Below, one piece after another: positions 1 to 6,812 of a DNA stretch of 8,495 nucleotides (the stretch's first letter is position 1; every line of letters begins with the position of its first letter). Made by a program: the position numbers and the translations under genes. The stretch covers positions 1 to 8,495 of the forward strand of contig JASLRF010000268.1 in NCBI GenBank assembly GCA_030744095.1, in the 5' to 3' direction. The notes below the pieces were generated by a model. It was not told where the DNA came from and did not search any database. It was given only the letters and a program-made list of their open reading frames with translations. The stretch comes from Pirellulaceae bacterium. Its GTDB lineage: Bacteria; Planctomycetota; Planctomycetia; Pirellulales; Pirellulaceae.

Positions 1-143
1 GTGACTTGTCGAATGTTAGACAAGTAACGCGCCTCGATCGGTTCGTCCAGCTTGTCGGGGTCCGCAAAGGAAGTGTCTACGACAATTCCCATCGCGATGA
101 CGAAACCAAGGGTCACAAGAACTTGAAGATGCAATCGACGCAC
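1..143 (-). CDS. 5' end of an exported protein, possibly PD40/TolB-like (3' part outside window)
   Basis: A reading frame starts with GTG at 143 and stays open to the left edge (47 codons). The start is chosen because GGAGG (complement of 150-154) lies six bases upstream. The N-terminus looks like a signal peptide: basic MRRLH, a hydrophobic stretch from about residue 8 to 22, then a likely cleavage after TSFA (residue 27) before an acidic DPDKLDEP segment. The last visible residues, RYLSNIRQVT, resemble the lead-in to the first beta-propeller repeat of TolB/PD40-type proteins, where a phrase like NIRQLT precedes the first blade. That resemblance is recalled, not searched, and only 47 residues are visible, so the family is tentative. 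The exported nature is the firmer conclusion. It is transcribed away from amt; a TATAAT box lies about 70 bases upstream. Confidence 0.6.
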   Translation of the reverse strand, partial: MRRLHLQVLVTLGFVIAMGIVVDTSFADPDKLDEPIEARYLSNIRQV

Positions 144-149
144 GATCTT

Positions 150-154
150 CCTCC
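150..154 (-). promoter_or_regulatory. Shine-Dalgarno fixing the GTG start at 143
   Basis: On the minus strand the sequence reads GGAGG followed by AAGATC and then GTG. The six-base spacing is ideal. The next in-frame ATG (codon 18) falls inside the hydrophobic segment, so GTG is the better start. Confidence 0.6.
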
Positions 155-213
155 AACAAGACAGTTGACTTCACGATGACAAAAAATGAATCGCCAACAC
201 GACGACCCGCGCC

Positions 214-219
214 ATTATA
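214..219 (-). promoter_or_regulatory. Candidate -10 box (TATAAT) for the minus-strand exported-protein gene
   Basis: The minus strand carries a perfect TATAAT. Seventeen bases upstream is TGTGGC (complement of 237-242), a poor -35 match, so only the -10 box supports the call. Transcription would begin near 207, giving a leader of about 64 bases before the GTG at 143. Read on the plus strand the same A/T patch gives TATAAA at 216-221, so the site could also serve divergent transcription towards amt. Confidence 0.35.
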
Positions 220-224
220 AACGC

Positions 225-400
225 CAGGAGAGGCGGGCCACAGACCTTGGATTCTTGCCTGGTCTGTTCGCCGTCGGCGCCGAGCTTGCGACGCCGAATC
301 CGCAGGCCCATGATACAGCGTTGATCGACGAACGGTGCTCTGTCACCCTTCAAGGGTCGGAGACGAATGTCTCCCCGGAAGGCTTGTATCGGGGTTTTTT
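225..400 (+). ncRNA. Candidate structured RNA ending in a terminator-like hairpin
   Basis: No convincing gene occupies this stretch, yet the plus strand shows consecutive inverted repeats: ACAGACC 240-246 with GGTCTGT 261-267, extended by GGCG 232-235 with CGCC 269-272; TCGGCG 274-279 with CGCCGA 292-297; ACAG/CGTT 315-322 with AACG 331-334 and CTGT 340-343; ACCC 345-348 with GGGT 354-357; GGAGAC 359-364 with GTCTCC 369-374. A last stem followed by T6 closes the series. TATAAA at 216-221 could be a -10 box for a transcript starting near 228, but no good -35 is seen. It could be a small RNA, or a leader attenuator far upstream of amt. It does not match tRNA, SRP RNA or tmRNA signatures that I can recognise. 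GC-rich sequence folds easily by chance, so confidence is low. Confidence 0.25.
373..400 (+). terminator. Terminator-like hairpin with T6 tail
   Basis: CCCCGG (373-378) pairs with TCGGGG (389-394), one pair being G-U, around a ten-base loop; six T residues follow at 395-400. The stem is short but GC-rich. It points along the plus strand, where no gene lies upstream in the window, so it would end a noncoding transcript or attenuate one. The stem shares bases 373-374 with the preceding hairpin 359-374, so the two may compete. Confidence 0.4.
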
Positions 401-431
401 CGCCAAATGAGCCAAGTTTTTAGTGACGGGC

Positions 432-534
432 ACCGACCGCAGGTTGGCCCGGGAGCGGGTCGCTGCAACCAAGCGATCGCTCGCGTCGGTCTGAGGCACA
501 GCCTCCCTAGTTACTTTGCGGTATTTGGACCGAC
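432..534 (+). other. Intergenic segment with mutually exclusive stem pairings
   Basis: Nested pairing is possible between ACCGAC 432-437 and GTCGGT 485-490, enclosing GGTTG 442-446 with CAACC 466-470 and a small hairpin CCCG-GGAG-CGGG at 448-459. The same strand GTCGGTC 485-491 can instead pair with GACCGAC 528-534, enclosing the hairpin GAGGC-ACA-GCCTC at 493-505. Only one of the two long pairings can form at a time, as in a leader switch. No T-run follows either form. I do not recognise a known riboswitch, and whether it is transcribed is unknown. Confidence 0.2.
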
Positions 535-886
535 TTGGTGACCTGTTGTTTGTACTGGCGCGGGTGGCCAACGCGAAGGCTGAAATCGCTGATACGGGCT
601 GGCAAAAGCCGTCGGCGGGTTGATTCATGCTGGGCACGTCGAGAGAACGAGCGAGTTTTCACCCATTTCTTGGTCTGCTAACTGATCTTTGGACTTTCTT
701 GGGTTCTTTACTTGACCCGCCCGTCCGGCTACGTTGTTACGCAAATCGTTCGTCATCTCGTGTTCCAGGCAAACTCGTTTCTCAGCGAACGACGGCACGA
801 GCCCCGAACATAGGTGTGGATTTTTTGACGCGACGAGCTAGGCGGTTGATTCGCGTCCATCGTTGTTCTGTCAGGGAGTGTGTACG
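535..886 (+). other. Leader/promoter region upstream of amt, no gene seen
   Basis: This 350-base stretch holds no convincing coding sequence. A weak promoter candidate is TTGACC (712-717) with TGTTAC (735-740) at 17-base spacing; only three of six -10 bases match. No sigma-54 site (GG, ten bases, GC in the TGGCAC/TTGC context) was found, although nitrogen genes often use one. Between 746 and 801 two crossing inverted repeats occur: TCGTTCG 746-752 with CGAACGA 786-792, and CTCGTG 757-762 with CACGAG 796-801, an arrangement compatible with an H-type pseudoknot. The rest shows nothing distinctive beyond a pyrimidine-rich patch at about 655-715. Confidence 0.3.
873..878 (+). promoter_or_regulatory. 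Shine-Dalgarno fixing the amt start at 887
   Basis: AGGGAG lies eight bases before ATG 887. The frame is also open from a TTG at 863, but that would put eight extra residues before an otherwise normal signal peptide and would place this ribosome site inside the gene. Confidence 0.6.
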
Positions 887-2395
887 ATGAGACATCATTT
901 TCTTGTGGCACTTTTGACGTGCCTGCTTTGTTGTTTGGTGGGGGCGGGCAGTTTAGTTGCGCAAGCAGTCGATGAGGCTTCAGCCGATGCCGCCGGTGAG
1001 GCCGCCGGTGAGGCGGGTGATGAAGGTGGCGATGTACCGGTGCCCGTGCCTGTTGTCACTGACGCAGAGACCGCGAACGTCCGAGCGCGAGTCAACGAGA
1101 TGGAAGTTGAGCTCAAGCAGGCGCAGCTGGCGGGTAACAATGCTTGGATGTTGACATCCTCAGCGCTCGTGCTGTTTATGACCGCGCCCGGTCTGGCGTT
1201 CTTCTACAGCGGCCTGGTACGTCGCAAGAACGTGCTCGGCGTCATGATGCAGTGCCTGTTCCTGATGGGCATCATGACGATTGTCTGGGGACTGTGGGGC
1301 TATTCGCTCGCTTTCGGAGACGGCATTGCCCTATTTGGAGGCGGTAGTGTCGTTGGGGATTTTAAATATCTGTTCATGAACAATGTCAAGATGGTTGGTG
1401 GTGACGCGCCGGGCGATGCCTTGCCTGACCTCACGTTCATGGTTTTCCAAGGCATGTTCTTCATCATCACACCCGCGCTGATTTGCGGTGCCTTCGCCGA
1501 GCGGATGAAGTTCAGCACGATGGTCGTGTTCTTGGTCCTGTGGGGAACATTCGTCTACTGCCCTTTGGCCCATTGGGTTTGGGGTGGCGGGATTCTCGCT
1601 TTTGGTGCAGAAGGCGCTTTGGCGGGCGGTGCACTGGATTTTGCCGGCGGGACGGTCGTGCACATTAGTTCTGGTGTTTCCGCATTGTTGTGCGCGATTA
1701 TGATTGGCCGTCGTCTGGGCTACGGCCACGACGACATGCGTCCCCACAACCTGACTTACACGGCGATGGGTGCCGCCATGCTGTGGGTGGGCTGGTTCGG
1801 TTTTAATGCCGGTAGCGCGGGTGCGTCCAATGGCCTGGCTGCGAACGCATTCGTGGTAACTCATTTCTCGGCGGCTGCCGGGGCGATAGCGTGGGCTGGC
1901 ATGGAATGGTTCAAGCGGGGAAAGCCAAGTATCCTCGGGACAGCTTCAGGCGCTGTCGCCGGATTGGTCTGCATCACGCCAGCATCAGGTTTTGTTCAAC
2001 CGATGCCTGCACTGATCATCGGTCTGGCAGGTGGCATCGTCTGTTATTTTGCCTGTTCAGCCGTGAAAGCAAAATTCCAATACGACGACTCGCTGGACGC
2101 TTTTGGCGTTCATGGCATCGGAGGAACGTTGGGTGCTCTCTTAACGGGCGTGTTTGCCACGAAGCACGTCAATCCCGATTACGCCGATGGCATATATTAC
2201 GATCTCACGAGTGGAACAGCACTGATGATTGGCCAAATAGTGGCCATCGTCGTGACCTGGGCCTTTGCGTTGGTCGGCACGTTCATCATCCTGAAGGGAC
2301 TGGACTTGACGATGGGCTTGCGTGTTTCTCAGGAAGAAGAAACGCAGGGACTAGATCTCAGCCAGCATGGCGAGGAAGGATATATTGTCTCGTAG
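887..2395 (+). CDS. amt: Ammonium transporter, Amt/MEP/Rh family
   Basis: Inner-membrane ammonium channel of 502 residues. Residues 1-27 form a signal peptide ending at LVAQA, as expected for Amt proteins whose mature N-terminus is outside. Residues 28-84 are an extra acidic, Ala/Gly/Pro-rich extension with a charged helix-like part (about 62-82); E. coli AmtB has almost none of this. The channel begins at about residue 86 (AWMLTSSALVLF). Key positions can be matched to AmtB: Phe187 and Phe191 of the gate (FQGMF), Trp232 (VWGGG), Asp251 and pore His259 (DFAGGTVVHI), Ser310 (FNAGSAG), and pore His409 (DAFGVHGIGG). The cytoplasmic tail GLRVSQEEETQGLDLSQHGE (477-496) is the conserved PII-contact tail. 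All catalytic features are intact. The PII gene follows after 84 bases with no terminator between, so the two are probably co-transcribed and work together. Confidence 0.97.
   Translation: MRHHFLVALLTCLLCCLVGAGSLVAQAVDEASADAAGEAAGEAGDEGGDVPVPVPVVTDAETANVRARVNEMEVELKQAQLAGNNAWMLTSSALVLFMTAPGLAFFYSGLVRRKNVLGVMMQCLFLMGIMTIVWGLWGYSLAFGDGIALFGGGSVVGDFKYLFMNNVKMVGGDAPGDALPDLTFMVFQGMFFIITPALICGAFAERMKFSTMVVFLVLWGTFVYCPLAHWVWGGGILAFGAEGALAGGALDFAGGTVVHISSGVSALLCAIMIGRRLGYGHDDMRPHNLTYTAMGAAMLWVGWFGFNAGSAGASNGLAANAFVVTHFSAAAGAIAWAGMEWFKRGKPSILGTASGAVAGLVCITPASGFVQPMPALIIGLAGGIVCYFACSAVKAKFQYDDSLDAFGVHGIGGTLGALLTGVFATKHVNPDYADGIYYDLTSGTALMIGQIVAIVVTWAFALVGTFIILKGLDLTMGLRVSQEEETQGLDLSQHGEEGYIVS
989..1012 (+). 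repeat. Tandem 12-base repeat (2 copies) in the amt extension
   Basis: GCCGCCGGTGAG occurs twice back to back and encodes the duplicated AAGE unit (residues 35-42) of the low-complexity segment after the Amt signal peptide. It suggests slippage-driven growth of the linker and could vary in length between strains. Confidence 0.7.
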
Positions 2396-2443
2396 GCGAC
2401 ATGCCATTGACCGCACCGCGGAACCTGGTGTTCAAGGGCTTAA

Positions 2444-2818
<375 letters not shown>

Positions 2819-2890
2819 GCAGCGTACATCGTGCGGTTCCTTGTTCGGCATTCACGTCGCCACCGAAGGCAACATTTGTTAATCTGATAA

Positions 2891-2934
2891 GGTGGAAGAG
2901 ACGTCGATCGCGTCTGTCTCTTCCGCCTTTTTTT
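2891..2934 (+). terminator. Strong intrinsic terminator after amt-glnB
   Basis: GGTGGAAGAGAC (2891-2902) pairs with GTCTCTTCCGCC (2916-2927) over 12 positions with one G-U pair, around a 13-base loop, and is followed at once by seven T residues (2928-2934). It should end the amt-glnB transcript. It leaves only 36 bases before the glnD ATG, so glnD either has a promoter overlapping this element or depends on read-through. Confidence 0.9.
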
Positions 2935-2970
2935 CTGAATCGCCGTCAATCGGAATCCCCTTCGACGCCC

Positions 2971-5607
2971 ATGCCGTCCGGCCCACATTTTCGCCCTGCT
3001 ATCATTGAATCGCGCAAGAAGTTGGTCGAGGGACGCGCGAAGCTCCGCGCGCAACACGATCGCGGTTCGCCCGGCGTCCAAGTTTGCGCGCGTCTGACGG
3101 ATCTATTGGACACCGTCTTACTGGACCTGTACCACGACGCGCTCAGCCTCGAGAAAGGGCGGATCGAACCACTCATTACACTGGTGCCGCACGGTGGCTA
3201 TGGACGACGTGATGTCGCCCCGTATTCGGACGTGGATCTGATGCTTTTGCACGAGCGTGGAACGGCTGCCAAAGTTCAACCATTCGTCCGCCGGTTTACT
3301 CAGAGTATTTACGACGCAGGGCTGGACCTTGGTTTCAGCGCGCGAACGCCACGACAAGCGTGCACGCTGGCCCTACAGGACCCGACGATCTTCACGTCCT
3401 TGGTGGAATCGCGATTTCTGGGCGGTAGTGTGCAGCTGTTCGCCCGCTTTTTCAACAAGTTCCGTACAAACACCCTGCGCCACTGCGCCTCGTTGATCAC
3501 GCGGATCGAAGCGGCCCGCCGCGAGGAGCGCCACCAATATGGCGAAACGATCTACCTGCTGCGGCCGAACATCAAGCGATCCCAAGGCGGATTGCGGGAC
3601 CTCCAATTGATCCGCTGGATTGGCTTCGCCCGCTACGGCGAAGCGGAGTACAAGAGCCTCGAGCGAGCCTCTGTCTTGCACAAAGAGGATCGGCAGCGGA
3701 TTCGAGATGCTCGTGAGTTTCTTTTGCGATTGCGCAATGAACTTCACTTTCACGCTGGTAAGTCGCAGGACCAACTGGATAAGGAGGAGCAGGTAAGGTT
3801 GGCCCAAAAATCTGGAATCCCAGGTGACGAAAGTGTCCTGCCCGTCGAGAACTTCATGCGGCAGTACATCGAACATACCAGCGATGTGCGGTATGTGACA
3901 ACAAATATCCTCTCGAAAGCCAAGCAACGTCTGACGCTGCCAAGCCTGTTGGGGCCGCTGTTTTCTCATCGCGTTGGCAACGACTTTCGAGTCGGTACGC
4001 GCCATATCTCGGCAACGCGCCAAGGCCTCGTCAAGGTTTGCGAGAACTTGGAAGAAGTTCTGCGGCTCATGGACCTGTCCAACCGCTACAACAATCGCAT
4101 CGACCAACCAACATGGCGAGCCATTCGTCATTCGATGATCAGCCGCCCACACATAGATGTGTCTCCACGTGCGGCTGAATTGTTTCTCTCACTTCTGTCG
4201 CAACCACCCCGATTAGCAAGTCTTCTACGTCGGCTGCATGAATTGCGTGTGTTGGAGAAACTGGTCCCCGCTGTTGCTCATGCTCGCCATTTGATGCAGT
4301 TTAACGACTACCACAAATACACCGTCGATGAACATTCCATTCGGACCGTCCAAGCCGCCACGACGTACCAGGAAATGGACGGACCGCTGGGTGAGGCCTA
4401 CACCGGAATTCGCAGCAAACGAACATTGCACCTGGCCCTGTTGGTCCACGATCTGGGCAAGGGGTTCGATGAAGATCACAGCGAGGTCGGCCGCCGGCTC
4501 GCCGCCGAGACCGCCGTGCATCTAGGGCTCCCGAAACATGAGACCGAAATCCTCTGTTTCCTGGTCCACAAACACCTGCGTATGTCACATCTGGCTCAGC
4601 GACGCAATATTCACGATGACACCGTGGTAGCGGAATTCGCCTTTGAAGTCGGGTCACTGGAGGTTCTTCAGATGATGTACGTCCTGACCTGCGCAGATCT
4701 CGCCGCCGTTGGGCCAGGAGCCTTGAATAGCTGGAAACTGGATTTGATCACACAGCTTTACCAGCGCACTTCGGAGTATCTCGCTGGCGAGTCGGCCACA
4801 GGATCAGGTGGCAGCAACCCACAGATTCGAAACCAGATTCGGGCGCTCATTGCCAACGCACCCAATCGAGATTGGTGGCACGCCCAAATCAAGGCGTTAC
4901 CGCGGACTTACCTGGCAGACACACCTCCCGAGACGATTATCAACCAATTGGGGCAACTCAAGGATCTTGCACCGACATCGGCCGTGGCCTGGGGACGCTA
5001 TCTACCGGAACGCGCTGCCGTGGAATACACGATCGGCACATACGAGACAATCACACCCGGCATCTTCTATAAGCTGACGGGCGCTTTGACAAGCAAAGGT
5101 TTGCAAATTCTCTCGGCGGAGATTCACCCTCTCACGGACCGCTTGGTATTAGACCGATTCTTCGTCAGTGACACGGACTATTCCGGGGAACCGCCGCCCG
5201 AACGGATCGAAGAAGTAAACCAGGCTCTGGCAGCCGCGTTATGCAATTCAGACGATGTGCCACCGACGTTTCGACGACTGTGGTACAACGATGCGGCAGC
5301 CGACGTCGACGCGGTGGGACATGTGCCTGCCCAGGTGCGAGTCGATAACAGCACATCGGACCAGTACACGATCCTTGATATTTTCGCGCACGACCAAATG
5401 GGCCTGCTCTATACGATTGCCCGGACCATGTTCGAACTGGAATTGTCGGTCCACATCGCGAAGATCGGCACGTATCTCGATCAAGTTGTCGATGTCTTCT
5501 ATGTGACTGATCGTGACGGTGCGAAGATTTTGGACGAACGCCGGATTGGCGAAATTCAACGGCAAATCCACATAGCGTTGGATGCACTGGTGGCCACACC
5601 TCAGTAG
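2971..5607 (+). CDS. glnD: Bifunctional PII uridylyltransferase / uridylyl-removing enzyme
   Basis: Cytoplasmic glutamine sensor of 878 residues, close to the roughly 890 of E. coli GlnD. It adds UMP to PII Tyr51 when glutamine is scarce and removes it when glutamine is plentiful. Domain order is standard. A nucleotidyltransferase domain carries GGYGRRDVAPYSDVDL (75-90) with metal-binding Asp87 and Asp89. A helical middle region includes RPNIKRSQGGLRDLQ (198-212). The HD hydrolase domain carries His455, the HD pair His493-Asp494 (VHDLGKG), His503, His533/His535 and Asp576. Two C-terminal ACT domains lie at about 695-770 and 798-875, the probable glutamine-binding part. Both active sites appear intact, so both activities are expected. 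The ATG has no clear Shine-Dalgarno; it is kept because RPAIIESRKKLVEGR follows directly, as in family N-termini. It sits downstream of its substrate gene but beyond a terminator. Confidence 0.96.
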   Translation: MPSGPHFRPAIIESRKKLVEGRAKLRAQHDRGSPGVQVCARLTDLLDTVLLDLYHDALSLEKGRIEPLITLVPHGGYGRRDVAPYSDVDLMLLHERGTAAKVQPFVRRFTQSIYDAGLDLGFSARTPRQACTLALQDPTIFTSLVESRFLGGSVQLFARFFNKFRTNTLRHCASLITRIEAARREERHQYGETIYLLRPNIKRSQGGLRDLQLIRWIGFARYGEAEYKSLERASVLHKEDRQRIRDAREFLLRLRNELHFHAGKSQDQLDKEEQVRLAQKSGIPGDESVLPVENFMRQYIEHTSDVRYVTTNILSKAKQRLTLPSLLGPLFSHRVGNDFRVGTRHISATRQGLVKVCENLEEVLRLMDLSNRYNNRIDQPTWRAIRHSMISRPHIDVSPRAAELFLSLLSQPPRLASLLRRLHELRVLEKLVPAVAHARHLMQFNDYHKYTVDEHSIRTVQAATTYQEMDGPLGEAYTGIRSKRTLHLALLVHDLGKGFDEDHSEVGRRLAAETAVHLGLPKHETEILCFLVHKHLRMSHLAQRRNIHDDTVVAEFAFEVGSLEVLQMMYVLTCADLAAVGPGALNSWKLDLITQLYQRTSEYLAGESATGSGGSNPQIRNQIRALIANAPNRDWWHAQIKALPRTYLADTPPETIINQLGQLKDLAPTSAVAWGRYLPERAAVEYTIGTYETITPGIFYKLTGALTSKGLQILSAEIHPLTDRLVLDRFFVSDTDYSGEPPPERIEEVNQALAAALCNSDDVPPTFRRLWYNDAAADVDAVGHVPAQVRVDNSTSDQYTILDIFAHDQMGLLYTIARTMFELELSVHIAKIGTYLDQVVDVFYVTDRDGAKILDERRIGEIQRQIHIALDALVATPQ

Positions 5608-5649
5608 CCTCTAATCTCTAATCAGGAGTCGGAGAGATGATAAGGCAAC

Positions 5650-5671
5650 AGTGATCGTTGGCATGATCACT
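5650..5671. terminator. Inverted repeat at the glnD/flhB convergent junction
   Basis: AGTGATC (5650-5656) and GATCACT (5665-5671) form a seven-base stem around eight bases, and the repeat overlaps the flhB stop codon. There is no T-run on either side, so it is a weak intrinsic terminator at best. Its place between two converging genes favours a role as a shared transcript end. A small tandem repeat, CTCTAAT twice (5609-5622), lies beside it, right after the glnD stop. Confidence 0.3.
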
Positions 5672-6755
5672 AGGCGGCTTCGCCCATCCCCGGCAAGGTC
5701 TTGCCCTGGAGTTCATAGACATATCGCAACACTTCGGCCATCGCGGCATACTGCTCGGAGGGAACTGGTTTGCCAATCTCGACTTCCTTGAAAATCGCTC
5801 GCGCCAACGCCTTGCGTTCGACAATGGGCACATTGTTTTCCAGAGCAATACGGCGGATTTTCTGAGCCACGATGCCAGCCCCCTTGGCCGTCACGATGGG
5901 GGCCTCCATCGTCTCGTGATCGTATTGAATGGCGATCGCCAGTTCCGTCGGGTTGGTCACCACAACGTCCGCATTCGGCACGGCGCTGCGCATCCGATTG
6001 AGCACGAGTTGGCGTTGGATAGCGCGCCGCCGAGCCACGACCTGGGGATCACCCTGGAGCGACTTCATTTCCTCGCGCATCTCTTGTGTCGTCATCTTCA
6101 AATCTTGTTCATGCTTCCAGCGTTGGAAGGCGTAATCCAAGATCGCCAGAACCAGCAGGGCAGCGCCGATTTTGATGCACGTCCAAAAAGTAATCTCGAA
6201 CAGAAAAGTGGCGATTGACAGGGGCGCCATTTCGGCCAGTCCCAAGATGTCGTCACGTTGCCCCCAAAGCGACCACCCGGCCACCGCAGCCACGACCGTG
6301 ATCTTGAAAATGCCAAATCCAAAACGGACGACACTGGAAATCGAAGCCAGCCGCTTCGCCCCTTTTAGAGGGCTGATGCGACTGAGATCGAAACCGAGTT
6401 TTGAAGGCACGAACAAAAACCCGACCTGTCCCAGATTCGCCAACACAGCCACAACAAAAAGTGTTGTAAAGATCGGCAATACAACTTTGCCCAACCTGTA
6501 AAGTACGCTGATCCACTGGCTGACAACTTCGGTTTGATCGATGGCGAGCCCTGCCTCGCCGCGCAGTTGGCGACGCGCCAGGTCCATGAAAAACTCCACA
6601 AGTCCTTCGCCGAAATACATCATCGCGGATACAGCAGCCAGTAAGAGCAGCGCCGAGGAGAGATCCTGGCTGCGTGCAACCTGTCCCTGCTCGCGGGCCT
6701 GCTGCCGGCGATGCTGCGTCGCGTCGTGTTGCTTCTCGCCGAATTGTTCGGCCAT
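5670..6755 (-). CDS. flhB: Flagellar export switch protein FlhB
   Basis: Inner-membrane component of the flagellar type III export apparatus, 361 residues. It regulates the FliP/Q/R gate and switches export from rod/hook to filament subunits. Visible parts: a charged N-terminus (EKQHDATQHRRQQAREQGQ, 7-25), four hydrophobic segments at about 33-55, 88-115, 142-165 and 185-210, then a cytoplasmic linker and autocleavage domain. The cleavage motif reads NPTE at 268-271; most FlhB proteins have NPTH. The cleaved bond Asn268-Pro269 is present, so self-cleavage is plausible but the fourth residue is unusual. The rest of the domain (PIVTAKGAG at 286-294, VPIVERKALAR at 309-319) is typical. AAGGG (complement of 6761-6765) precedes the ATG by five bases. 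It is the last gene of a fliP-fliQ-fliR-flhB series, 57 bases after fliR; no flhA follows here. Confidence 0.95.
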   Translation of the reverse strand: MAEQFGEKQHDATQHRRQQAREQGQVARSQDLSSALLLLAAVSAMMYFGEGLVEFFMDLARRQLRGEAGLAIDQTEVVSQWISVLYRLGKVVLPIFTTLFVVAVLANLGQVGFLFVPSKLGFDLSRISPLKGAKRLASISSVVRFGFGIFKITVVAAVAGWSLWGQRDDILGLAEMAPLSIATFLFEITFWTCIKIGAALLVLAILDYAFQRWKHEQDLKMTTQEMREEMKSLQGDPQVVARRRAIQRQLVLNRMRSAVPNADVVVTNPTELAIAIQYDHETMEAPIVTAKGAGIVAQKIRRIALENNVPIVERKALARAIFKEVEIGKPVPSEQYAAMAEVLRYVYELQGKTLPGMGEAA

Positions 6756-6787
6756 TGCTACCCTTGCCAGTGGCCTTGTTCAGGCGC

Positions 6788-6803
6788 GCCGGGGCACGCC
6801 GGC
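6788..6803 (-). other. Small GC hairpin between fliR and flhB
   Basis: On the minus strand GCCGG pairs with CCGGC around a six-base loop. It has no T-run and lies in the 57-base gap within the presumed operon, so it could slow decay or tune flhB translation, or be chance in GC-rich DNA. Confidence 0.2.
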
Positions 6804-6812
6804 AGGCCCGAC

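Noticed and set aside
171..353. 60-codon minus-strand frame upstream of the exported-protein gene
   Set aside because: It contains the TATAAT box, lacks a ribosome site and has no family-like sequence.
373..394. SRP RNA-like GGAAGG in a hairpin
   Set aside because: Only six bases agree; the rest of the conserved SRP domain IV loop is absent.
186..410. 74-codon plus-strand frame running through the hairpin series
   Set aside because: No ribosome site and no recognisable protein features; the sequence is better explained by inverted repeats and a terminator.
350..637. 95-codon minus-strand frame in the intergenic region
   Set aside because: Composition and content look random, with no start signal and no recognisable motif.
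746..801. Possible glutamine riboswitch (glnA-type), prompted by CGTTC...GAACG beside ACGG in front of an ammonium gene
   Set aside because: The GACGGAAGUAGG-like core expected inside the stem is missing and ACGG lies outside it, so the order of elements does not fit.
535..886. Sigma-54 promoter for amt
   Set aside because: Several TGGC or GG patches exist, but none has the matching GC/TTGC element at the required spacing.
627..890. 87-codon plus-strand frame whose TGA overlaps the amt ATG as ATGA
   Set aside because: The overlap looks like coupling, but there is no clear ribosome site, the product is an Arg-rich, low-order sequence with no recognisable domain, and it covers the likely amt leader.
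1331..1864. 177-codon minus-strand frame inside amt
   Set aside because: It lies opposite conserved Amt motifs and has no ribosome site or recognisable features.
3373..4152. 259-codon minus-strand frame inside glnD
   Set aside because: It is antisense to a clearly conserved enzyme frame and shows no domain of its own.
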